From contig JAKAUR010000017.1 of assembly GCA_021827665.1 (NCBI GenBank), positions 1 to 43,489 of the forward strand: a stretch of DNA of 43,489 nucleotides. Reading direction: 5' to 3'. The DNA is from Microcaldota archaeon (GTDB lineage: Archaea > Micrarchaeota > Micrarchaeia > Micrarchaeales > Micrarchaeaceae). Made by a program: the position numbers and the translations under genes. The notes under the pieces were generated by a model. It ran no database searches. It saw only the letters and a list, made by a program, of their open reading frames with translations, and was not told the origin of the DNA. Numbering within the stretch: the stretch's first letter is position 1; each line of letters opens with the position of its first letter. This document shows positions 25,801 through 31,998 of the stretch, piece by piece.

Positions 25801-26257
25801 CCACTGAGAGCGCCGCCGCAGTTCCTCCTGCACCTCTTATCGGCCCCGCATATATTATGGCTGCGTAGTCTGTTCCGTCCTGATTCCTGTGGAGCTCTAT
25901 CCCCTGCAGCCCTTCCGTAGGGGCAACCAGTATTCCTTCGGTAAGCACTGCGAGGCCGACCTTGGTTGCTAGCGAAAGCCTCTTGTCTATGTCGTCGTTG
26001 AACCTCTCGTTGGTGCACACCTCCTTTACCATTGTGAAGGCGAGCTCCTGCCTTGATTTTCCTTCGGAGTTTTTCTTTATCAGCTCCGCCAATCCCTTTA
26101 TTCCTATTATTCCCTCCACTCTTGTGGCAAGGTCAGGAGCTGGCAGTATCTCGACAAATGGCTCGGGATCGTAGCCCCTTTTCTTGGCTTCCATGGCTAT
26201 GCCGAACGTCCTTTCGAAATTTTTGTTGAGCTCTGAAAAGTATTCGTGTATGTCCAT
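22814..26257 (-). CDS. polC: DNA polymerase D large subunit DP2 (PolC)
   Basis: The 1,147-residue catalytic subunit of archaeal replicative polymerase D begins with the family N-terminus (EYFSELNKNFERTF). It contains the catalytic NCDGDEDTTMMLLDALVNF around residue 890, with the metal-binding aspartates of the double-psi beta-barrel site. Zinc-binding clusters occur at CKLCGNFGIGLKCEKCGG and at the C-terminus (CVQCNAKYRR, CTRCGG). No intein interrupts it. The last residues, KQFNLLKFM, fit a PCNA-interacting peptide. It starts 4 nt after the DP1 stop, so both subunits come from one mRNA. Confidence 0.97.
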   Translation of the reverse strand: MDIHEYFSELNKNFERTFGIAMEAKKRGYDPEPFVEILPAPDLATRVEGIIGIKGLAELIKKNSEGKSRQELAFTMVKEVCTNERFNDDIDKRLSLATKVGLAVLTEGILVAPTEGLQGIELHRNQDGTDYAAIIYAGPIRGAGGTAAALSVALADYGRRILGIGTYKATKAEIDRYVEEIQIYNSRVARLQYLPPEQDIRTIFENCPVCLDGLASEQIEIGIHRNINRLDAAGKPQMISNKIRSGICLVSCEGIAQKAKSVLKYTKGAGLDWSWLNQIIKVEKSQQTEQKETKKDVVFLQELVAGRPIFAYPEHAGAFRLRYGRSRFTGIASKGFSPATMYLMDEFIATGTQLKVEKPGKGCVAVPVDSIEGPFVKLDTGEAFRIKDADEARRLEPHIKKILSVGDILVTYGDFKKTNTPLSPTSYVEEYWALQLKKAGCEEIPEISNFADALSISEKYGVPMHPRFIYDYSDISTEDMLSLVEAFKEADLKGAKTLDAISSVAISGDGLAKVRELLERACIPHVDRNDSIYVEGETAKSLMASFGLVRNGRIIQDEELPEDALRAQSSLEMLNKLAKFKIMRRSTKVGGRMGRPEKARERLMKPAPHILFPIGEYGGKERSITKAYMLQGKKFNSQNINVELARHLCTKGGEYINSFYCEEHKCRAEIMRKCKLCGNFGIGLKCEKCGGHMEGGEMKQINIVAEVNRAMEKIGMTSLPKLMKGVKGLSNSDKLAEPLEKGLLRSVHKIFIFKDGTSRFDATDVPITHFYPDEISADVEILKKLGYDKDYLGNPLERGDQLVEIMHQDVILNRRGADYFVNVTQFMDDMLVKFYGLERFYNVSEQKDLVGHYVITLSPHTSAGVLGRIIGFTDASVGFAHPYLISARRRNCDGDEDTTMMLLDALVNFSKHYMPTTVGGTMDAPLILTVNVKPEEVDDEVHAMEVVESYGIDFYDKTYSYPAPGEVKVEIVGDRLQKDSIYSGIRFTHLSGINAVAQAPKRSSYTTLKTMNDKIEMQFSLMDKLYSIDKRDTARRLILSHFIPDLMGNLHSYSRQGFRCVQCNAKYRRIPIKGVCTRCGGKLLLTISKGGIEKYLNTAIKLADRYELEPYIKQRIILLKEEIEAVFGQVGTVPIKDDKQFNLLKFM

Positions 26258-26261
26258 TTGA

Positions 26262-27785
26262 CTACCTGTTGAAGTCTATAGATGTCACGCTGTAATCCTT
26301 AGACCTGAATACCGGCATTATGCAAGGCGTGGGTATGTGGCCCTGCCTCACCTGAAAATCCGTCCTGCCCTGCCAGGTGCCGCTGTTTATTACTGTAACT
26401 CCGTGGTATTTCGTCGTGCCGTTCTTGTGTATGTGGCCCATGTGCAATATGTCCGGTATCGTGTCCATGACGAGGTTGTCAGTCTTCGACGGAACTATTA
26501 TGTTGCCGCCGTATATCGGCGACAGGTGCCTGCGCTTGAGCAGCTCCACCATTGCCTTTTCCGGCACTGAGTAGCTGTTGTTCGGTATTGCGCTTATTAT
26601 CGAATCGAGAGAGGTGCCGTGGTAGCCCAACACCTCGAGCCCGTGCAGGGTCATGTAGGAAGGATTCGACACTATGTGTACGTTGTCCTTCTTGAAATCC
26701 CCTATGAGCTCCTGGGGCAGAGGCGGCTGCGGCTCGGCCCTCTGCACAGCGTCGTGGTTTCCCGGCATTATGAAAACGTGTATGTAATCGGGTATCGCGT
26801 CTACGAAGTCAAAAAGCATCTTGTACTGCGTGTACATGTCAGAAACTGCTAGGTCCCTGTCCTGGTTGGGGTATACCCCTATTCCGTCGGCATCGTCCCC
26901 GCTTATGACTATGTATTTTATGCCACCTACTAAATCCATCTGCGTGTGGTCGGCATCTCCGTTGAGCCACCTTACCATCTTGGAGAAATTCTTCTCCATG
27001 AAAAGCTTGCTCCCCACGTGTATGTCCGACAGGAAAGCTATGTTTATGTCCTCCTCGACTTTCTTCTGCTGCCTTATAGGCACGTCGGGCCACACTATCA
27101 TGCTTGCTATCACGAACGGCCCGGATATCTTGCCCTTTATCGCAATGACCTCGTCGTTGGTTATGGAATTCGCGTTCATGTAAAGCTCCTGCGCCTCCTT
27201 GGAGCTCCCGTTCATGAACATTACCTTCGCGTAGCCTTCCTCGTCCTCGAGCTCCAGCATCAGGTTGTTGTTCTTGGTTATTATCTTCCTGTTTACTATG
27301 CCGAATATGTAGACCTCCCTTCCGGAAGCATAGTCGTTTATGTGCTCAAGGCTCTGCAGGAACTGGCCGTAGCTGCTGTGCTGGGCTATTATCTGGCGCA
27401 TCCTTGCAAGCCTGTCCCTGAAATACATTACGAAATCGTTTATGTTGCCGTTTGTGTGCTCCACCTCGCGGCCCCTTATCTTGTACTGCGCGTCTATCTC
27501 AGCAGCGAGGGGCTTGAAGTCGGCGGACCTGCTAACCTCTATCTTTATCGGCTGCTTCTGCTCCATTATCTTGTCTATCGCCTTTTGGAGCTCCTCTCCG
27601 CTCACTATGTGCAGCGTCTCCTCGGAATTCCTACCCTCTATAAGCTCGTATGCCAGCGCCGAAGGATCCACGTCCTTCAGCATTTCCTCCTTTATGTCTC
27701 CCCCTATGAGCATCCCTGCCTTGGACAGGGCCGAGGCGAGCTGCTTGAGCGAACCCCTCGCGATAACCTCCTTTTCGCTCTCCAT
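26262..27785 (-). CDS. polB: DNA polymerase D small subunit DP1 (PolB), proofreading exonuclease
   Basis: The 507-residue protein has an N-terminal helical domain, an OB-fold (about 165-225, with YIFGIVNRKIITKNNN) and a C-terminal calcineurin-like phosphoesterase domain. The nuclease motifs are all present: FLSDIHVGS, VISGDDADG, IMPGNHDAVQ, YHGTS and ILHMGHIHKNG. Proofreading is therefore probably active. A UPF0147 gene lies 10 nt upstream, followed by DP1 and then DP2, all on the minus strand, which suggests one operon. Confidence 0.96.
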   Translation of the reverse strand: MESEKEVIARGSLKQLASALSKAGMLIGGDIKEEMLKDVDPSALAYELIEGRNSEETLHIVSGEELQKAIDKIMEQKQPIKIEVSRSADFKPLAAEIDAQYKIRGREVEHTNGNINDFVMYFRDRLARMRQIIAQHSSYGQFLQSLEHINDYASGREVYIFGIVNRKIITKNNNLMLELEDEEGYAKVMFMNGSSKEAQELYMNANSITNDEVIAIKGKISGPFVIASMIVWPDVPIRQQKKVEEDINIAFLSDIHVGSKLFMEKNFSKMVRWLNGDADHTQMDLVGGIKYIVISGDDADGIGVYPNQDRDLAVSDMYTQYKMLFDFVDAIPDYIHVFIMPGNHDAVQRAEPQPPLPQELIGDFKKDNVHIVSNPSYMTLHGLEVLGYHGTSLDSIISAIPNNSYSVPEKAMVELLKRRHLSPIYGGNIIVPSKTDNLVMDTIPDILHMGHIHKNGTTKYHGVTVINSGTWQGRTDFQVRQGHIPTPCIMPVFRSKDYSVTSIDFNR

Positions 27786-27795
27786 GTTATTGCTT

Positions 27796-28062
27796 TCAAT
27801 CCTTTATCGATTCAAGTATGCTTAGCACTCCCCATATTACCGTCCTTGCCTGCGGCGGAAGGTTTATGTCGTTGCTCACAGAATCAAGGCTGTATATGGC
27901 CGAAGACGCCCTGACTGTGAATTCGCCCTCCTCGTTAAGCTTCGATTTCGCCTCGCTTACCGCGCTCCTTACGTTCTTCGGCACGCTAGTGTCGCTTATA
28001 AGCATGTCCATCTGCATGTTTGCCTGTTTTATAAGCTCCAGCACTTCCTCTTTCTTTGGCAT
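27796..28062 (-). CDS. UPF0147 family protein
   Basis: The 88-residue archaeal protein is helical. It has the family core DTSVPKNVRSAVSEAKSKL, VRASSAIYSLDSVSNDINLP and QARTVIWGVLSILESI. The function is unknown. An AAGGTG-like ribosome-binding sequence is replaced here by GGTGAT (28066-28071), four bases before the ATG. A TATA box (AGCTATAAATAGCT, 28107-28120) would give a leader of about 25 nt. As the first gene before DP1 and DP2 it may be tied to replication, but this rests on position only. Confidence 0.9.
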   Translation of the reverse strand: MPKKEEVLELIKQANMQMDMLISDTSVPKNVRSAVSEAKSKLNEEGEFTVRASSAIYSLDSVSNDINLPPQARTVIWGVLSILESIKD

Positions 28063-28106
28063 ATCATCACCGATAATTAGTACACTACAGCCAGTATTGC
28101 AATTTA

Positions 28107-28120
28107 AGCTATTTATAGCT
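28107..28120 (-). promoter_or_regulatory. TATA box of the UPF0147-DP1-DP2 operon
   Basis: On the minus strand the element reads AGCTATAAATAGCT and is itself palindromic. It lies about 51 nt before the UPF0147 ATG. Confidence 0.5.
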
Positions 28121-28166
28121 GAGCCTCATTCAATCTTTTGAGCGCAATTTCAGAAAAGCGAAAACG

Positions 28167-28178
28167 CATAAATATTTT
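28167..28178 (+). promoter_or_regulatory. Orphan TATA-type promoter facing tRNA-Asp
   Basis: CATAAATATTTT preceded by an A-rich BRE-like GCGAAAAC points to the right. About 27 nt later there is a TTG, but the frame it opens has no believable protein and soon runs antisense through tRNA-Asp. The downstream 100 nt can form two short hairpins (stems TGGCC/GGCCA and GAGCG/CGCTC). It may start a small RNA. Nothing else is seen in the 247 nt between UPF0147 and tRNA-Asp. Confidence 0.4.
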
Positions 28179-28309
28179 CGCAGGGATCGAAGACACGCTT
28201 GGCCAAAACAAAGGGCCATAAAAAGCAGCAGAGCGCCGCTGCGCTCATAAGAATTCGGCAACGGCAGCATTCACCAATTTGCCCTCTGGCTACATTGCGA
28301 ACAAAAAGC

Positions 28310-28380
28310 GCCTCGGTCGGGATTCGAACCCGAGTCGCAACCGTGACAGGGTCGTATGCTAACCACTACACCACCGAGGC
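28310..28380 (-). tRNA. tRNA-Asp (GTC)
   Basis: The minus strand folds as a 71-nt cloverleaf. The acceptor stem is GCCTCGG/CCGAGGC. The anticodon stem is CGACC/GGTTG with loop CTGTCAC (anticodon GTC), and the T-loop is TTCGAAT. The CCA end is not encoded. No intron is present. A TATA box on the same strand (28407-28419) lies about 32 nt before the mature 5' end. A 17-nt palindrome (28383-28399) covers most of the leader region. Confidence 0.93.
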
Positions 28381-28382
28381 TC

Positions 28383-28399
28383 TGCAGAATATTTCTGCA
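28383..28399 (-). repeat. Palindrome in the tRNA-Asp leader region
   Basis: TGCAGAA-TAT-TTCTGCA is a perfect 7-bp inverted repeat two bases upstream of the mature tRNA-Asp 5' end, between it and the TATA box at 28407-28419. Confidence 0.6.
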
Positions 28400-28406
28400 T
28401 TGTCAG

Positions 28407-28419
28407 CTATAAATAACTT
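28407..28419 (-). promoter_or_regulatory. TATA box for tRNA-Asp
   Basis: AAGTTATTTATAG on the minus strand, about 32 nt before the mature 5' end. The expected transcription start falls inside the adjacent palindrome. Confidence 0.5.
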
Positions 28420-28428
28420 CTTGTCGCG

Positions 28429-28917
28429 CTATTTCTTCATGAGCCCAAGTATGCCTCCTATTGTGCCTAAAACTGCTCCTGCTATAAACACTATGAAACC
28501 TGCGCTTATGATCAAGCTCACGAGCGAGAATATTATTCCAACCAATGAGAATATCTTGAGCCTGCTGCCTTTGGGCCTGTATACCATTATGCCGCTAAAG
28601 ATCAGCACGCCGCCGCATATTATCTCTATTGCCAGTATTGCAATCGTTCCGTTTATGATGTAATTTTTAAGGTTATTGACGTACGTTACGTTATGAGTCA
28701 AAGTTGAGTTTACTCCAATCGTGTTAGCTACGAGCGCGTTGAACGCCAAAGAATTTGTAGAGAGTACGCTGGCATAGCTGAGCACGTAGCTTAGCTCGAA
28801 AATCCCGGCGGCCAGAATAAGCAAGCTCCCTATTATCATCAGTGCCGCCACGAGCGTGTGCTTTTTCTGTTCCGAAGCCGGCGCCATGAACTTCTCCGTT
28901 GCGCTTTTTCCCTGCAT
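28429..28917 (-). CDS. Four-helix membrane protein, DUF4064-like, between two tRNA genes
   Basis: The 162-residue protein has four predicted transmembrane helices. A loop of about 50 residues after the first carries several N-x-S/T sequons (for example GVNSTLTHNVTYV), so it probably faces outside. The final helix, AGAVLGTIGGILGLMKK, resembles the end of DUF4064-type proteins, but the match is weak. The ATG lies only 15 nt after the 3' end of tRNA-Tyr. That spacer contains AAGGTG (28923-28928) at good ribosome-binding distance but no room for a promoter, so the mRNA is probably released from a joint transcript with the tRNA. Confidence 0.65.
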   Translation of the reverse strand: MQGKSATEKFMAPASEQKKHTLVAALMIIGSLLILAAGIFELSYVLSYASVLSTNSLAFNALVANTIGVNSTLTHNVTYVNNLKNYIINGTIAILAIEIICGGVLIFSGIMVYRPKGSRLKIFSLVGIIFSLVSLIISAGFIVFIAGAVLGTIGGILGLMKK

Positions 28918-28932
28918 AATTACACCTTATTT

Positions 28933-29025
28933 CCCGTTGGAGCGAGTCGAACGCTCAACCTGCCGGTATCTTCTTGACGAAGAATCAAACTACAGCCGGC
29001 CGCTCTGCCATTGAGCTACAACGGG
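28933..29025 (-). tRNA. tRNA-Tyr (GTA) with an intron of about 22 nt
   Basis: The minus strand gives a 93-nt gene. Removing an intron at the canonical 37/38 site leaves a 71-nt cloverleaf: acceptor CCCGTTG/CAACGGG, D-stem GCTC/GAGC, anticodon stem GCCGG/CCGGC with loop CTGTAGA (GTA), T-stem GAGCG/CGCTC with loop TTCGACT. The C1:G72 pair is the archaeal/eukaryotic tyrosine identity element. The intron contains a TTCTT/AAGAA stem. Archaeal splicing endonuclease would remove it. The CCA end is not encoded. A TATA element on the same strand (29047-29060) centres about 28 nt upstream. Confidence 0.92.
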
Positions 29026-29046
29026 TATAACACTTATTTCGGCAAG

Positions 29047-29074
29047 AATATTAATAAGTTTACCTTATAAATTT
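29047..29074. promoter_or_regulatory. Divergent promoter pair for tRNA-Tyr and the spermidine-synthase-like gene
   Basis: Within 28 nt there is a minus-strand TATA element for tRNA-Tyr (AACTTATTAATATT, 29047-29060) and a plus-strand one (CTTATAAATTT, 29064-29074) about 36 nt before the TTG at 29104. The two pre-initiation complexes could not easily be bound at once. Confidence 0.45.
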
Positions 29075-29103
29075 ATCCTATCGCTATTCAAAATCCCCAT
29101 CGC

Positions 29104-29901
29104 TTGCAATGCGATGCTGGTGATAAAATCACGAACATACTGAAATCCTTCTACGAATCTGCTTTCGGAAAGGTCATCGCGGAAAAGTACAGCCACGGGG
29201 CCAGAATAAGGATAATAAAGAAGGGTCCGTACAAGGAGCTGATATACAACAACACGGTCTTTTCCCGCATAGTCGAAGGGCGCCTCCTTACCGGAAGCTA
29301 TTGGGATTACTTCCTGCCGCTTCCATCATTGTTCGAGAACCCTAAGATCCTTATAATCGGCCTTGGCGGAGGCACCATACCTTACCAGATGGAATCGCTA
29401 TACTCCAACGCAAGCATAGACGTTATAGAGATAGACGAGGCCATCGCTTCCATGTACAAGATATTCATAGGTAAGAACCTGAGGTCAAACATAATACTCG
29501 GCGACGGCATAGAGTACATGGAGTCCCACGGCAACATGTACGACCTAGTGATATTGGACGCATACGTAGATGACAACATGCCTACGGAATTTTTTTCAGA
29601 CAGGATGATAAACGCCGCTGACTCCTCGCTAAAGGAAAAAGGAGTGCTAGCGATAAACTACACGCTTACCTCTTTCGGAATAGCAAATTCGAAGAAGCTC
29701 ACAACGTCCCTGGCCAGGATGTTCGAAGTGTATACTCTTTCAATGCCACCTATATCGGGAAACAGGGTTGTCATATGCTCAAAAGGGGTCAATGCAGAAA
29801 AACTGAAAGAGATAGGCACTCTCCCCAGGCTCAAGGAGGCCCATGCATACATAACCAAGGCGTATTTCAACATGGACGAAGACAATCAGGAAGTAATTTA
29901 G
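29104..29901 (+). CDS. Spermidine synthase-like Rossmann methyltransferase-fold protein
   Basis: The 265-residue protein has the nucleotide-binding loop ILIIGLGGGTIPYQ, the acidic strand end DVIEIDEA and DLVILDAYVDD, as in the spermidine synthase superfamily. The N-terminal beta domain is short. The residues that hold the diamine and act as base in true aminopropyltransferases (the QxxxxDExxYHE stretch) are not found, so it is probably not a classical spermidine synthase. It may use S-adenosylmethionine or its decarboxylated form on another substrate. TTG 29104 is the only well-placed in-frame start after the TATA box. The gene is followed by cysS after 31 nt. Confidence 0.75.
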   Translation: MQCDAGDKITNILKSFYESAFGKVIAEKYSHGARIRIIKKGPYKELIYNNTVFSRIVEGRLLTGSYWDYFLPLPSLFENPKILIIGLGGGTIPYQMESLYSNASIDVIEIDEAIASMYKIFIGKNLRSNIILGDGIEYMESHGNMYDLVILDAYVDDNMPTEFFSDRMINAADSSLKEKGVLAINYTLTSFGIANSKKLTTSLARMFEVYTLSMPPISGNRVVICSKGVNAEKLKEIGTLPRLKEAHAYITKAYFNMDEDNQEVI

Positions 29902-29932
29902 CGTTGACCTAATAAATAAAATCGGTGCTGTT

Positions 29933-31402
29933 TTGCCTTCAATAAAGATATACAATACGATGTCCCGCAGGGTAGAAGACTTCAAGCCCCTGAACCCTCC
30001 GAAGGTGCGGATGTATGCTTGCGGCCCTACTGTTTACTTCTACGCCCACATAGGCAACATGCGCGCCTACGTATTCGAGGATCTGCTCAAGAGGACTCTG
30101 ACTCACGAAGGGTACGAAGTCAACCATGTCATGAACCTCACTGACGTTGGCCACCTGGCAAGCGACGCCGACACAGGAGAAGACAAAATAAGGAGCGAAG
30201 CTACGAAGGAGCAAAAGAGCATGTCGGATATCGCCGATTTCTATACTAAGGCCTTCATGAAAGACATGGCAATGCTTAACGTAATGACGCCGACAACCAT
30301 GGCAAAGGCTTCGGATCATGTCGGCGAAATGCTTTCGCTCATAAGCACGCTGGACAAGGATGGCTATCTCTATACGATAAAGGATTCGAGCAGCGGCGTA
30401 TACATGGATACGTCCAAGGTGAAAGATTATGGGAAGCTTTCAGGGAGGACGTTCGAAGAGTTGAACAAGGGCCAGCAGGCTGGCGCCAGGGTCGACAGGC
30501 CCGAGGGTTTGAAAAACATAACGGATTTCGCCGTGTGGCGCTTCGCCCCAGAAAGCCTAAAGGAAATGGTATGGGACTCGAAGTTCGGAAGGGGCTTCCC
30601 AGGATGGCACATAGAATGCAGTGCAATGAGCATGAAATACCTAGGCAATACGTTCGACATACACTGCGGGGGGATAGACCACATACCCATACACCACACC
30701 AACGAGATAGCACAGTCGGAATCCGCTACGGGCACAACGTTCGTCAATTACTGGTTCCACGTCAATTTTCTTACGGTGGACGGGGAGAAGATGGCCAAAT
30801 CAGTGGGCAACATATACACGATGGACGACATAGTCAAAAAGGGCTTCTCGCCTCTCGCATACAGGTATTTCCTCCTGGGCTCGCACTACAGGAGCCAACA
30901 GAACTTTACGTTCGACGCACTGCAAAACGCTCAGAACACTATAAATTCCATATACACGGTGGCACAGAAGCTCGCAAAGGTATCTGTAAAATTCGACAAG
31001 CAGGACAAGGAAACGATAAAGTTCGCGGAAAACATCCGCGTCAAATTCTTCAGCGCCATAAGCAACGACTTAAACACTCCCGAAGCCCTTGCGGCAATGC
31101 ACGAGCTCGTATCAAAGGCCGCCAATCTCGTCGAAACAGGCAGCATAGGCATAGATGCATCGTCGCTGGTGCTCAACGTCCTTATGGATTTCGACTCGGT
31201 TCTAGGTATAAGCATAGACGGCTATGCCAAGGAGAAGAGCCTTCCAGCGGGCGCCGAAGAGCTTCTCAAGGCGCGCGATCAAGCGCGCACCGCTAAGGAC
31301 TTCGCCAAGGCTGACGAGATACGCAAAGAGCTTGAAGAAAAGTTCGGGGTAGTCGTGGAAGACACGCAGGATGGCAGCAGATGGTTTTTGAAGGCGCAGT
31401 GA
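29933..31402 (+). CDS. cysS: Cysteinyl-tRNA synthetase
   Basis: The 489-residue class I synthetase charges tRNA-Cys. The N-terminus IKIYNTMSRRVEDF leads into MYACGPTVYFYAHIGN, with zinc ligand C30 and HIGH-type motif HIGN at 39-42. The zinc site continues at GWHIECSAMS. The second signature is GEKMAKSVGN, with Ala in place of the usual Ser in KMSKS, a common variant. A C-terminal helical domain contacts the anticodon arm. The start is TTG at 29933; an AT-rich AATAAATAAA lies just upstream. The following methyltransferase begins 2 nt after its stop. Confidence 0.95.
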   Translation: MPSIKIYNTMSRRVEDFKPLNPPKVRMYACGPTVYFYAHIGNMRAYVFEDLLKRTLTHEGYEVNHVMNLTDVGHLASDADTGEDKIRSEATKEQKSMSDIADFYTKAFMKDMAMLNVMTPTTMAKASDHVGEMLSLISTLDKDGYLYTIKDSSSGVYMDTSKVKDYGKLSGRTFEELNKGQQAGARVDRPEGLKNITDFAVWRFAPESLKEMVWDSKFGRGFPGWHIECSAMSMKYLGNTFDIHCGGIDHIPIHHTNEIAQSESATGTTFVNYWFHVNFLTVDGEKMAKSVGNIYTMDDIVKKGFSPLAYRYFLLGSHYRSQQNFTFDALQNAQNTINSIYTVAQKLAKVSVKFDKQDKETIKFAENIRVKFFSAISNDLNTPEALAAMHELVSKAANLVETGSIGIDASSLVLNVLMDFDSVLGISIDGYAKEKSLPAGAEELLKARDQARTAKDFAKADEIRKELEEKFGVVVEDTQDGSRWFLKAQ

Positions 31403-31404
31403 AT

Positions 31405-31998
31405 ATGCACGGAAAGGAGCCCAAGGACGAGAACTTCGGTTTTTTTACCTCAAGGCTTTACAGGGTCTTCTCCAACACGTTCCCAAGCATGAAAAAGTTC
31501 TACTCCTTCATACTTTCGGACATGTCGAATTACAGGTTCTCCTCGGTGCTTGACATAGGCTGCGGTCCTGGAATCCTAGACGCAAAAATTGCGCAGACGT
31601 TTCCCAAAGCCAAAATATACGGGATAGACCCATCAAAGGACATGGTGAAGCAGGCTTCTGCATTGGCCAAGCGCGCCGGCCTCGCTAACCTCAAATTCTC
31701 GATGGGCAAAAATACTGAAATACCTTTCGAGATTAAATTCGACTTGGTTATAACAACGCTGTCATTCCACCACTGGGCAGTAAAGCAAAAGGCCTTGGAG
31801 TACATAGCGGGGCATATCGCCGATGGAGGCAAAATAGCAATATACGAATTCCTCAAGCCGGAGAAGGGGATGGGCATTTCGGGAAGCCATTCCCTTAGCG
31901 TAAGAGAAGCGAACACATACTCAAATATCTCCGGGCTAAAGCTTGCAAGCGTGGCAACTGAAAAGGGCTTCATAAAGCTAATTCTGGAGAAGGCTTAG
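31405..31998 (+). CDS. Class I SAM-dependent methyltransferase
   Basis: The 197-residue protein has motif I VLDIGCGPGILDAKIA, motif II-like YGIDPSKDMVKQA and the post-motif LVITTLSFHHWAVKQ, typical of small-molecule or UbiE-like methyltransferases. The substrate is not evident. ATG 31405 follows the cysS stop by 2 nt; an in-frame ATG at 31381 inside cysS is possible but would add only eight residues. The last three bases overlap the stop of the convergent aglB gene. Confidence 0.82.
   Translation: MHGKEPKDENFGFFTSRLYRVFSNTFPSMKKFYSFILSDMSNYRFSSVLDIGCGPGILDAKIAQTFPKAKIYGIDPSKDMVKQASALAKRAGLANLKFSMGKNTEIPFEIKFDLVITTLSFHHWAVKQKALEYIAGHIADGGKIAIYEFLKPEKGMGISGSHSLSVREANTYSNISGLKLASVATEKGFIKLILEKA

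Noticed and set aside
22814-26257. Possible intein in DP2
   Set aside because: The catalytic NCDGDED region reads through without an insert and the total length fits an intein-free DP2.
26946-27914. Plus-strand frame of 322 codons opposite DP1
   Set aside because: DP1 on the minus strand has all its family motifs. This frame is rich in Leu, Tyr, Val and His, with no domain or promoter, and is a shadow caused by codon bias.
28199-28663. Plus-strand frame of 154 codons starting at TTG 28199
   Set aside because: It runs antisense through tRNA-Asp and then through the membrane-protein gene. Only the first few codons (MAKTKGHKK) look protein-like. The promoter before it is kept as a separate observation.
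28310-29025. Integrated element bounded by the two tRNA genes
   Set aside because: Both tRNAs look complete, no integrase or duplicated tRNA end was found, and only one ordinary membrane-protein gene lies between them.
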